Shown: positions 1 through 5,413, numbered from the stretch's first letter. The stretch is 5,795 nt of DNA from an uncultured Eubacteriales bacterium (GCA_900553645.1 USEE01000109.1:1-5795), one strand, 5' to 3'. Notes: a model not told the origin generated them from the letters alone. Numbers and translations: made by a program.

Positions 1-1
1 T

Positions 2-613
2 ACTAAAGTGCTGGAGCACCTGAACGAGGGCAAACCCGCGCGCACATATCCCTTTGCCGACAAGGACGAGGAAATCATGCGCGACTGGTTCCTCTTGACC
101 AGCAAGCCGGTCATCTACGCCGCCAACATCGGCGAGGGCGATCTGGGCGGTGACGTGGACGCTCTGCCGCTGGTTAAGAAGGTAGAGGACATCGCGAAGG
201 AGCAGCACGCGCAGGTGCTGGTAATCTGCGCCAGCGTGGAAGAGGAAATAGCCCAGATGGAGCCGGACGAGAAGCAGGAGTTCCTGACCGACATGGGCAT
301 AGGCAAGAGCGGCCTCGACCGTCTGGTATCGGCGTGCTACGAGCTGCTGGGTCTGATAAGCTTCCTCACCGCCGGCCCCAAGGAAGTGCGCGCATGGACT
401 ATCGAGCGCGGCACCAAGGCTCCGCAGGCCGCGGGCAAGATTCACAGCGACTTCGAGCGCGGCTTCATACGCGCCGAGGTGGTAGACTACAACACCTTCA
501 TCGCCGAGGGCGGCTCCATGAAGACCTGCAAGGAAAAGGGCCTGGTGCGCTCCGAGGGCAAGGAGTACGTCATGAAGGACGGCGACATGGTGGAGTTCCT
601 GTTCAACGTATAA
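2..613 (+). CDS. ychF: Redox-regulated ATPase YchF (OLA1 family), C-terminal part, 5' truncated by window edge
   Basis: The first bases read in frame as T-K-V before the first apparent start at 8, so the gene begins outside the window. About 203 of the usual 360-370 residues are present. YchF/OLA1 proteins are cytoplasmic TRAFAC-class P-loop NTPases that prefer ATP, associate with ribosomes and act in translation and oxidative-stress responses. The Walker A region is off the edge. Visible parts, counted from the first residue, are the end of the helical insertion, the degenerate G4 motif (AANIGEGDL, Asn42; the NxxE form is typical of YchF rather than NKxD), the G5-like CASVEEEI near 77, and the conserved stretch around residues 118-152 (SFLTAGPKEVRAWTI, then SDFERGFIRAEVV). 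This last stretch opens the C-terminal TGS domain, which ends in the usual FxFNV-like tail (FLFNV). The stop TAA is at 611-613. A structured tail and an intrinsic terminator follow, so this is the last gene of its transcript. Family assignment is very secure. Confidence 0.97.
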   Translation, partial: TKVLEHLNEGKPARTYPFADKDEEIMRDWFLLTSKPVIYAANIGEGDLGGDVDALPLVKKVEDIAKEQHAQVLVICASVEEEIAQMEPDEKQEFLTDMGIGKSGLDRLVSACYELLGLISFLTAGPKEVRAWTIERGTKAPQAAGKIHSDFERGFIRAEVVDYNTFIAEGGSMKTCKEKGLVRSEGKEYVMKDGDMVEFLFNV

Positions 614-716
614 TGGATTTTAAGGCGGAAGGACTTGGAAGAGGCTGAGGTACAGGCATTTGGCTGTTCCTGCCTAAATGTCCATGACTTCTGCCTGAGC
701 ATACTTAAACTATAAA
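614..716 (+). other. Structured spacer after ychF (3' untranslated region)
   Basis: This stretch between the ychF stop and the terminator can fold. Bases 623-631 pair with 688-696 (AGGCGGAAG with CTTCTGCCT, one G-U). Inside that stem, 655-664 pair with 672-683 (ten pairs, single-base bulges at T675 and T681, a 7-base loop). The same bases also hold a reading frame that runs from just after the ychF stop to TAA at 713-715, with a possible TTG start at 635 (26 codons). Neither structure nor peptide matches anything I recognise. The folding was done by eye and has not been tested for significance. Confidence 0.35.
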
Positions 717-751
717 GCGCGTCGCTCCGTTTGATCGGGGCGGCGCGTTTT
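717..751 (+). terminator. Intrinsic terminator of ychF transcript
   Basis: The arms 718-729 and 736-747 pair along all 12 positions (two G-U pairs), with a 6-base loop TTTGAT at 730-735, and are followed directly by TTTT (748-751). The A-rich run at 714-716 can extend the stem into the T run. This is a classic Rho-independent terminator, and it separates ychF from the tatD operon. Confidence 0.9.
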
Positions 752-777
752 GCGTCTCAGGCGTAAACAAATCGCGC

Positions 778-806
778 TTGCGGCGCGCAGTGCGTGGGTG
801 TACAAT
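778..806 (+). promoter_or_regulatory. Candidate sigma-A promoter for tatD operon
   Basis: The -10-like TACAAT (801-806, five of six consensus bases) lies 17 bases downstream of a weak -35-like TTGCGG (778-783, three of six). Transcription would start near 813 and give a leader of about 30 bases ahead of the tatD start at 844. A promoter is needed here because a strong terminator ends at 751. The exact hexamers are inference. Confidence 0.4.
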
Positions 807-843
807 TGGAGTGCAATAATAAATACCGACAGGAGCAGATCGT

Positions 844-1632
844 ATGCTTTTTGATACGCATTGCCATCTGAGCGATGAAAAGTTTGTTGACGATATAGAC
901 GCGGTGTTTGAAAACATGCGTCAGGCTGGCGTGGGGCTGGCCGTAAACGTGGGCGACGGCTCGGCGGATGAACAACCGGTGCTGGAGCTTGCCGATAAGC
1001 ACCCGGGGCTGTACGCCGCCACGGGCGTTCACCCGCAGGACGCGCTGAAGTTTGAAAGCGATTCTTTGGACAAATTGCGCGTGTGGCTGAGCCATCCCAA
1101 GGCCGTGGCGCTGGGCGAAATCGGACTGGACTACTATTATGACAACGCGCCGCATGAAGTGCAATTGGACGTGTTCTATAAACAGCTGACGCTGGCGCGC
1201 GAGATAGGCAAGCCCGTGATTATGCACATACGCGACGGTCACGGCGACGCGCTGAATCTGCTCAGGGCGCACAAAAACGAACTGCCTGCGGGCGTGATGC
1301 ACTGCTTCTCGGGCAGTGTCGAGGCCGCGCGCGAATATCTGAACATGGGCTTTTACATATCGTTTGCGGGGCCGGTGACGTTCAAAAACGCCGCCAAACT
1401 GCCCGACGTCGCAAAATATGTGCCCGCCGACAGGATACTCGTCGAGACTGACAGCCCGTACCTGGCGCCCGTGCCCATGCGCGGCAAGCGCAACGAGCCG
1501 ACGTTCGTACAGTACACCGCCGCGCGCGTGGCCGAAATTCGCGGCGAAGACGCGCAGGAGTTCGCCGAACGTTGTCTGGAAAACGGGCTTAAACTGTTCA
1601 ATATAGACCCCGCCGCGCCGCGCGGCATGTGA
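844..1632 (+). CDS. tatD: TatD family metal-dependent hydrolase (deoxyribonuclease)
   Basis: The 262-residue product matches the usual TatD length (about 255-265). TatD proteins are cytoplasmic amidohydrolase-fold (TIM-barrel) metal enzymes with DNase, often 3'-5' exonuclease, activity linked to DNA quality control. All expected metal ligands are visible: His6 and His8 (FDTHCHL), Glu92 (GEIGLDYYYD), His128 (IMHIRDGHGDAL), His153 (MHCFSGSVEAA) and Asp203 (ETDSPYLAPVPMRGKRNEP). GVHP at 61-64 is also typical. The ATG at 844 is preceded by AGGAG at 831-835 with 8-base spacing, which fixes the start. It is first in a three-gene operon, and the Nudix gene starts 23 bases after its stop. Bacillota usually carry TatD near metG or rnmV/ksgA, and neither is next to it here. 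It is probably a YcfH/TatD-type paralogue, and the substrate cannot be settled from sequence. Confidence 0.95.
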   Translation: MLFDTHCHLSDEKFVDDIDAVFENMRQAGVGLAVNVGDGSADEQPVLELADKHPGLYAATGVHPQDALKFESDSLDKLRVWLSHPKAVALGEIGLDYYYDNAPHEVQLDVFYKQLTLAREIGKPVIMHIRDGHGDALNLLRAHKNELPAGVMHCFSGSVEAAREYLNMGFYISFAGPVTFKNAAKLPDVAKYVPADRILVETDSPYLAPVPMRGKRNEPTFVQYTAARVAEIRGEDAQEFAERCLENGLKLFNIDPAAPRGM

Positions 1633-1640
1633 TTAGGGCA

Positions 1641-1647
1641 GGGGAGG
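1641..1647 (+). promoter_or_regulatory. Ribosome binding site fixing the Nudix gene start
   Basis: GGGGAGG lies 8 bases upstream of ATG 1656. This favours 1656 over the upstream in-frame GTG at 1629, which overlaps the tatD stop and would place the binding site inside the coding region. Confidence 0.8.
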
Positions 1648-1655
1648 TACATCAC

Positions 1656-2204
1656 ATGGAACTGTGGGATTTGTACGACCGCGACAGAAAGCCGCTTGAT
1701 AAGACCATGGTGCGCGGCGAAGAGGTCGCGCCGGGCACGTATCACGACGTAGTGCATATCTGCATGTTTAATCATAATGGCAAAATGCTTATACAGCATC
1801 GCCAGCCGTTCAAGGACGGCTGGTCGGATATGTGGGATATTACGCTGGGCGGCAGCACGCAGACCGGCGAGAACAGCCGCACGGGCGCACATCGCGAACT
1901 GTGCGAGGAATTGGGCATAGATTACGACTTCACGAATGCGCGCCCGGCGCTTACGATAAACGCGCCCGGCATATTCGACGACTTCTATCTGATCGACGGC
2001 GAGGTCGACCCAGGCACATTGCGTTGCCAGCCCGAGGAGGTTTCGGAGGCGCGCTGGGCGGGGCGTGATGAGATACTTTCCATGATCGACGATGGTATAT
2101 TCATACCTTATCACAAGTGTTTTATAGACGTGCTGTTTGCGATGCACGCAACCGGCTCGATGCGCAGCCGCCCCGATACGACAGTGCCGCGCGAAAAGCA
2201 GTAA
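1656..2204 (+). CDS. Nudix hydrolase, IPP-isomerase-like subgroup without isomerase cysteine
   Basis: This is a 182-residue protein. Nudix enzymes hydrolyse nucleoside diphosphates linked to another moiety, using a divalent metal held by the Nudix box. The box is complete at residues 66-88: Gly66, Glu72, then Arg80-Glu81-Leu82, Glu84-Glu85, Gly87-Ile88, matching G-x5-E-x7-R-E-U-x-E-E-x-G-U exactly. The N-terminus (ELWDLYDRDRKPL) and the stretch ICMFNHNGKMLIQHRQ before the box resemble the subgroup often annotated as isopentenyl-diphosphate isomerase-like or YfcD-like. The catalytic cysteine of true type 1 isomerases, in a CGHP-like motif just before the box, is replaced by TLGGST, so isomerase activity is unlikely. 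The substrate is unknown. The start is set by GGGGAGG at 1641-1647. The gene is second in the tatD operon, and its stop lies 3 bases before the next candidate start. Confidence 0.9.
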   Translation: MELWDLYDRDRKPLDKTMVRGEEVAPGTYHDVVHICMFNHNGKMLIQHRQPFKDGWSDMWDITLGGSTQTGENSRTGAHRELCEELGIDYDFTNARPALTINAPGIFDDFYLIDGEVDPGTLRCQPEEVSEARWAGRDEILSMIDDGIFIPYHKCFIDVLFAMHATGSMRSRPDTTVPREKQ

Positions 2205-2207
2205 AGG

Positions 2208-2660
2208 GTGGGGAACAAAATACAAAAGCTAAACGAAAAGACCGCCGCGCTCATGGACGAGCGCTTCGGCTGCGACAAGGTTATCGCGCTGGCGACCGCG
2301 TGCGGCGATATACCGTATGTGCGCGGCGTAAACGCGTATTACATGGACGGCGCGTTTTACGTGATAACGCACGCGAAATCCAATAAAATGGCCCAGCTCG
2401 CGCTCAATCCCAACTGCGCCGTATCGGGCGAATGGTTCAGCGCGCAGGGCGTGGGCGAAAGTATGGGCTGGTTTGGCCTTGCGAAGAACGCGGACATTGC
2501 CGACCGACTGTGCGCGGTATTTGCCGAATGGATTGACAACGGGCACAATGATTTTGACAGCACCGACTGCATCATACTCAAAATAAGGCTTACCAGCGGC
2601 ATACTGTACGCAGACGGCGTGCGCCATGAGATAGACTTTAGCAAGCATATTTATGCCTAG
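2208..2660 (+). CDS. Pyridoxamine 5'-phosphate oxidase superfamily (FMN-binding split-barrel) protein
   Basis: The product has about 150 residues, the size of single-domain split-barrel flavoproteins, which bind FMN (or sometimes F420 or haem) as dimers and reduce or oxidise small substrates. Family-like features are VIALATACGDIPYVRGVNAYY (about 25-45, split over two strands), FYVITHAKSNKMAQLALNP (50-68, the usual phosphate-contacting region with Lys60), AVSGEWFSAQGVGE (71-84), and a C-terminal strand pair ending DGVRHEIDF. It is not PdxH, being too short and lacking the C-terminal PdxH signature. Start choice is uncertain. GTG 2208 lies only 3 bases after the Nudix stop, but the G-rich GGGTGGGG (2206-2213) overlaps it instead of preceding it. 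Translational coupling may explain this. ATA 2220 and ATG 2253 are alternatives. Homologues of this type, from memory, begin close to the KIQKLNEKTAAL region. It is third and last in the operon. The substrate is unknown. Confidence 0.85.
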   Translation: MGNKIQKLNEKTAALMDERFGCDKVIALATACGDIPYVRGVNAYYMDGAFYVITHAKSNKMAQLALNPNCAVSGEWFSAQGVGESMGWFGLAKNADIADRLCAVFAEWIDNGHNDFDSTDCIILKIRLTSGILYADGVRHEIDFSKHIYA

Positions 2661-2765
2661 AACTGAATCGACAATCCGTGATTGCACCAACGTATGCGTA
2701 ATTGATTTGCCTATCCAAAATGGAAAATTAGTCTGAAAACAGAATACAAATCTGCATATCGATAT
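2661..2765. other. AT-richer convergent spacer, nothing recognised
   Basis: These roughly 105 bases between the flavoprotein stop and the shared hairpin are noticeably more AT-rich than the genes on either side. I see no open frame of note, no RNA gene and no repeat here. Confidence 0.5.
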
Positions 2766-2815
2766 AGAAAAAGCGCCGCCGCAATCGGAAGAAATCCTCC
2801 GACTGCGGCGGCGCT
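2766..2815 (-). terminator. Intrinsic terminator of alpha-galactosidase; shared hairpin between convergent genes
   Basis: The arms 2772-2789 and 2798-2815 pair at 17 of 18 positions (only A2784/C2803 mismatched) around an 8-base loop. Read on the minus strand, the stem is followed by TTTTTC, so it is a strong terminator about 22 bases after the galactosidase stop. Read on the plus strand, the tail is only TACATTTACG, which is T-poor. It may still slow or protect the 3' end of the tatD operon transcript, for which no better terminator is visible. Confidence 0.9.
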
Positions 2816-2837
2816 ACATTTACGTTGCGGGAACAGA

Positions 2838-4994
2838 TTAGACCTTCTCAAGCAGTATGACGCGGCTCTCGAAATCGCGCATACGCCAGTCGGCGGGATA
2901 GCCCATGTTCATCAGCGCGCCGCCCGAATAAACGGTTCCGTCCTCGGCACGGTAGTGCGCGTCGGGGTCCAGCCCCTTCATCTTTATGCGGCGCAGCGGC
3001 TCGGCGGGCACGTTGAGCACCTTGAAATAGCAAAGTATCACAGCGTCGCCGCGCACGAACTGCCATGCGGTCATGCTGCCTTCATACGGGCTGAGCAGGC
3101 GGGTAAATTCGCCCTGCTGCACGGTGCCGCGGATGCGCTTGCACAGCTCGACCGCCTTCTTCGCGGTGGCCATGTCATCCTCGGACAGCTTGCTCAGATC
3201 AAGCTCGAAGCCGAAGTTGCCCGACATCGCCACGTCGCAGCGGGTCTGCATGGGCGTGGTGCGGCCGGTCTGATGGTTCGGCACCGCCGATACGTGCGAA
3301 CCGATTGCGCTTATCGGGTACACCATGCTGGTGGAGTACTGTATCTTCAGGCGCTCGATAGCGTCGGTATCGTCGCTGGTCCAGGTCTGCGGCATGTAGT
3401 ACAGCAGACCCGCGTCGAAGCGTCCGCCGCCGCCCGAGCAGCTCTCGAACAGTACGTCCGGGAAGGACTGAGTGATGGTCTCCAGTACGCGGTACAGACC
3501 CAGCATGTAGCGATGCTCAACCTCGCCCTGATGCTCGCTGTCAAGCAATGCGCTGCCGATCTCGGTCATGTTGCGGTTCATGTCCCACTTTACGTAGGAT
3601 ATGGGTGCGCTGCGCAGTACCGACGACACGGCCTCGATTATGTAGTCGCACACGTCCGCACGCGACAGGTCGAGTATCAGCTGCTGACGCGCCTGAGTGC
3701 GCGCGCGGCCCGGCACATGTATGCACCAGTCGGGATGGGCGCGATACAGATCGCTGTCGGGAGATACCATCTCCGGCTCGAACCACAGACCGAACTTCAT
3801 GCCCAATTCGTTTATGCGCTTTGCCAGATGGTCAAGGCCGTTGGGCAGCTTTTTCTTGTCTACAACCCAGTCGCCCAGCGAGCAGTTGTCGGTATCGCGC
3901 TTGCCGAACCAGCCGTCATCCAGCACGAACAGCTCCAGACCCATCTCCTTGCCCGCCCTGGCAATCTCGACGATCTTTTCCTCGTTGAAGCCGAAGTAAG
4001 TGGCTTCCCAGTTGTTGATAAGTATCGGGCGCTCGGCCAGTGCGTACTTGCCGCGGCACAGATGCGTGCGGTACAGCGTGTGATAGCGCTGAGACATAAG
4101 GTTGAGGCCCTTGTCCGAATAGACCATCGCCGCCTCGGGCGTCTGGAACGATTCGCCGGGCTTCAGTTCCCAGTTGAAGGAGTAGGGGTTAAGGCCGATT
4201 GTCACGCGGGTGCAGGCATACGCGGTGCCCTCAACAGTGGCCGCAAAGCTGCCCGAGTAGATAAGGCTGAAGCCGTAAACGTCGCCATTAAACTCGTCGG
4301 CGTTCTTACTCATCAGCGCCACGAAGGGGTTATGCTGATGACCGGACGCGCCGCGGCGGGACTCGATCGAATACAGGCCGTGCGTTACGGGCAGACGCTC
4401 CGGCACGCGCTCGCGCGCCCATGCGCCCTGAAGGTGCAGGAAATCGTAATCCTTGCCGAAGAAGTCCACGCTGGCGGCCGCGCCGGCCAGCAGGCGCAGC
4501 GACTTGTCGCCGTGGTTCTCGTACCGCGCACTGCGGCAGATTACGTCCATTTCCTCAAATACCGAGTAGTTCAGCACGACTTCCAGCCCGGTCAGCTCGT
4601 CCTTGAGCCTCAGCTCCAGCGTCTCGGCGTCGGAATCCTCGCGGCAGTACACCGCAGGCAGACCATCGAGCGGCTTCTTGCCCGAATAGATTTCGTGCCC
4701 GGCATAGGTGAGGCAGGTCACGCTGTTGCCGTCGGCGTTGAGCACGCGCGCGGCGGGCGTGCGGTAGTCGCCCGTGCCGTGGCAGGGATATTCAAACGCC
4801 TTTATGCAGGACTCAACCTCGAACGAGGCGTGCATCTGCCTCGGCGCGAGTATGGCCCATACGTCCGGATCGCTCAGATGCGCGCCCCAGTACAGGTGCA
4901 GCGCCTGCGATTCTTCATTAAGTCCGATTACGTAGCTTGTATGTGCGGTAGCCAGATGGAATATGCGCGATTGTGCATCGAAATTGATTGCCAT
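2838..4994 (-). CDS. Alpha-galactosidase, glycoside hydrolase family 36
   Basis: The 718-residue product is full length for bacterial GH36 (about 710-750). It hydrolyses terminal alpha-1,6-galactose from melibiose, raffinose or stachyose with retention of configuration. Domain order is an N-terminal beta-sandwich (about 1-310), a TIM barrel (about 320-640) and a C-terminal beta domain (about 645-718). Key motifs are FVLDDGWFGKRDTDN (357-370), GLWFEPEMVSPDSDLY (402-417), YVKWDMNRN with nucleophile Asp471 (467-475), ESCSGGGGRFDAG (517-529), and TWTSDDTDAIERLKIQYSTS with the acid/base in the SDD motif (Asp541 by spacing). There is no signal peptide, so it is probably cytoplasmic and its substrates must be imported. 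The start at ATG 4994 is set by GGGAGG at 5003-5008; an upstream in-frame ATG at 5093 would add 33 unlikely residues that cover the promoter. It is monocistronic, convergent with the tatD operon and divergent from the rRNA operon. No transporter, AraC or LacI regulator is adjacent. It could be called melA or agaA by family, but I leave the symbol empty. Confidence 0.97.
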   Translation of the reverse strand: MAINFDAQSRIFHLATAHTSYVIGLNEESQALHLYWGAHLSDPDVWAILAPRQMHASFEVESCIKAFEYPCHGTGDYRTPAARVLNADGNSVTCLTYAGHEIYSGKKPLDGLPAVYCREDSDAETLELRLKDELTGLEVVLNYSVFEEMDVICRSARYENHGDKSLRLLAGAAASVDFFGKDYDFLHLQGAWARERVPERLPVTHGLYSIESRRGASGHQHNPFVALMSKNADEFNGDVYGFSLIYSGSFAATVEGTAYACTRVTIGLNPYSFNWELKPGESFQTPEAAMVYSDKGLNLMSQRYHTLYRTHLCRGKYALAERPILINNWEATYFGFNEEKIVEIARAGKEMGLELFVLDDGWFGKRDTDNCSLGDWVVDKKKLPNGLDHLAKRINELGMKFGLWFEPEMVSPDSDLYRAHPDWCIHVPGRARTQARQQLILDLSRADVCDYIIEAVSSVLRSAPISYVKWDMNRNMTEIGSALLDSEHQGEVEHRYMLGLYRVLETITQSFPDVLFESCSGGGGRFDAGLLYYMPQTWTSDDTDAIERLKIQYSTSMVYPISAIGSHVSAVPNHQTGRTTPMQTRCDVAMSGNFGFELDLSKLSEDDMATAKKAVELCKRIRGTVQQGEFTRLLSPYEGSMTAWQFVRGDAVILCYFKVLNVPAEPLRRIKMKGLDPDAHYRAEDGTVYSGGALMNMGYPADWRMRDFESRVILLEKV

Positions 4995-5002
4995 GCTTAA
5001 TT

Positions 5003-5008
5003 CCTCCC
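5003..5008 (-). promoter_or_regulatory. Ribosome binding site fixing the alpha-galactosidase start
   Basis: On the minus strand this reads GGGAGG, 8 bases before the ATG at 4994. It rules in the 718-residue form over the longer frame that begins at 5093. Confidence 0.88.
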
Positions 5009-5016
5009 TGAATAAT

Positions 5017-5092
5017 TGATGCCGTATACATGCCGCATATATAGGATAACCCCGCTTAGGCAGGCGTGTCAAGAGCAGGTATTGATGCGGCA
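5017..5092. repeat. Repeated ATGCCG/CGGCAT half-sites around the galactosidase promoter
   Basis: ATGCCG occurs at 5019-5024 and 5030-5035, 11 bases apart (one helical turn). TGCCGCAT (5031-5038) is a perfect inverted copy of ATGCGGCA (5085-5092), and these two copies flank the candidate -10 and -35 elements. TTGATGC also occurs at both 5017-5023 and 5082-5088. The arrangement could be operator sites for a sugar-responsive regulator acting through a loop, but the repeats are short and no regulator gene is in view. Confidence 0.3.
5043..5072 (-). promoter_or_regulatory. Candidate sigma-A promoter of alpha-galactosidase
   Basis: On the minus strand a perfect -35 TTGACA (5072-5067) is followed after 18 bases by TATCCT (5048-5043, four of six consensus bases) and then an AT-rich ATATAT. 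Transcription would start near 5036, about 40 bases before the start codon. The weak -10 with long spacing fits a regulated gene. This element lies just upstream of the divergent rRNA promoter region. Confidence 0.6.
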
Positions 5093-5152
5093 CGATAATA
5101 CGCGTTCAGGGGCGCTGGAGGGGGTCAGAGAGGGGCTGTACGCTTAGGTTCG

Positions 5153-5179
5153 AAAAAAAGTTCAAAAAAGTCGAAAAAA
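5153..5179 (+). promoter_or_regulatory. Phased A-tract (UP-element-like) upstream of rRNA promoter
   Basis: There are three A-runs of 7, 6 and 6 bases (5153-5159, 5164-5169, 5174-5179), with centres about 10.3 bases apart, one DNA helical turn. They lie about 40-67 bases upstream of the predicted transcription start. Phased A-tracts bend DNA, and AT-rich sequence here is the known contact zone of RNA polymerase alpha C-terminal domains. This is a good fit to a strong rRNA promoter. Confidence 0.7.
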
Positions 5180-5183
5180 GGTA

Positions 5184-5212
5184 TTGACAAGCCGGACAGC
5201 CTGTGCTATACT
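5184..5212 (+). promoter_or_regulatory. Ribosomal RNA operon promoter (sigma-A, extended -10)
   Basis: A perfect -35 TTGACA (5184-5189), an optimal 17-base spacer and the -10 TATACT (5207-5212, five of six) with an upstream TG (5204-5205) form an extended -10. The predicted start is the G at 5220, which would suit the GTP-sensitive rRNA initiation known in Bacillota. I see no second tandem rRNA promoter in the window. Confidence 0.92.
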
Positions 5213-5281
5213 ATCACCTGTCGCCGCGAGCAACACAAACGAGACTGCCGAGCAGCCGAGCGAGTGAAACGAGCGGGGCAC

Positions 5282-5294
5282 GATCCTTGAAAAC
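5282..5294 (+). promoter_or_regulatory. boxA-like antitermination site in rRNA leader
   Basis: GATCCTTGAAAAC resembles the CTTTGAAAAC-type boxA of Bacillota rRNA leaders, which is bound as RNA by NusB and S10. Its position downstream of the promoter and before 16S is as expected. Recognition is by similarity from memory. Confidence 0.55.
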
Positions 5295-5308
5295 GATACA
5301 GAAGAGAG

Positions 5309-5337
5309 CGTTCAATCAGAGAACACCTGATTGAATG
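5309..5337 (+). repeat. Perfect inverted repeat (hairpin) in rRNA leader
   Basis: TTCAATCAG (5311-5319) and CTGATTGAA (5327-5335) are perfect inverted copies around a 7-base loop, extended by a G-U and a C-G pair to 5309 and 5337. There is no T-run after it, so it is not a terminator. It lies about 75-105 bases before 16S and may be a processing or antitermination structure. Confidence 0.7.
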
Positions 5338-5376
5338 AGAAAGCAAAGAACAGTCAGTAGATTTGAGAGAGCGAGA

Positions 5377-5404
5377 GTTTGGATGCTTTAGCGAACATCC
5401 AGGC
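5377..5404 (+). repeat. Hairpin just upstream of 16S rRNA
   Basis: Bases 5377-5385 pair with 5396-5404: a TGGATG/CATCCA core (six Watson-Crick pairs), then two G-U pairs and a closing G-C, with a 10-base loop. It ends about 9 bases before the mature 16S 5' end, where processing nucleases act. The role is inferred from position only. Confidence 0.45.
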
Positions 5405-5413
5405 GATTGAATT

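Larger units (their letters stand above)
5220..5413 (+). other. Ribosomal RNA leader (transcribed spacer upstream of 16S)
   Basis: About 194 bases lie between the predicted transcript start and the 16S 5' end. The stretch is purine-rich, holds no gene, and contains a boxA-like site and two hairpins (listed separately). Leaders of this kind load antitermination factors and supply one strand of the RNase III processing stem; the matching 3' strand would lie beyond the window. Confidence 0.8.

Noticed and set aside
613..648. Short plus-strand frame overlapping the ychF stop (ATG at 613)
   Set aside because: It gives only 11 codons before TGA, without a credible binding site or family match.
1629..1655. 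GTG 1629 as the start of the Nudix gene
   Set aside because: It overlaps the tatD stop and has no suitable upstream binding site, while ATG 1656 has GGGGAGG at 8-base spacing.
757..2690. Long minus-strand frames (757-1302, 1353-2225, 2229-2690) opposite the tatD operon
   Set aside because: They are codon-bias shadows. The plus-strand frames have clear family motifs, binding sites and operon spacing; the antisense ones have none.
2955..5000. A 681-codon open frame on the plus strand, opposite the alpha-galactosidase gene
   Set aside because: The minus strand encodes a complete GH36 enzyme with all catalytic motifs. The antisense product is low in recognisable motifs and rich in Ala, Val, His and Arg, as expected when a GC-rich gene is read backwards. 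It has no ribosome binding site of its own.
4995..5093. Longer N-terminus of alpha-galactosidase starting at 5093
   Set aside because: The extra 33 residues cover the promoter and ribosome binding site and have no family similarity. ATG 4994 has an ideal GGGAGG 8 bases upstream.
5071..5110. A second upstream rRNA promoter using TTGATG (5082) or GATAAT (5094)
   Set aside because: The two elements are only 6 bases apart, and neither has a partner hexamer at 16-18 bases.
5109..5135. G-quadruplex candidate upstream of the rRNA promoter
   Set aside because: Only three runs of three or more G are present, plus one GG, so a standard four-run quadruplex is not met. At most a weak two-layer form is possible.
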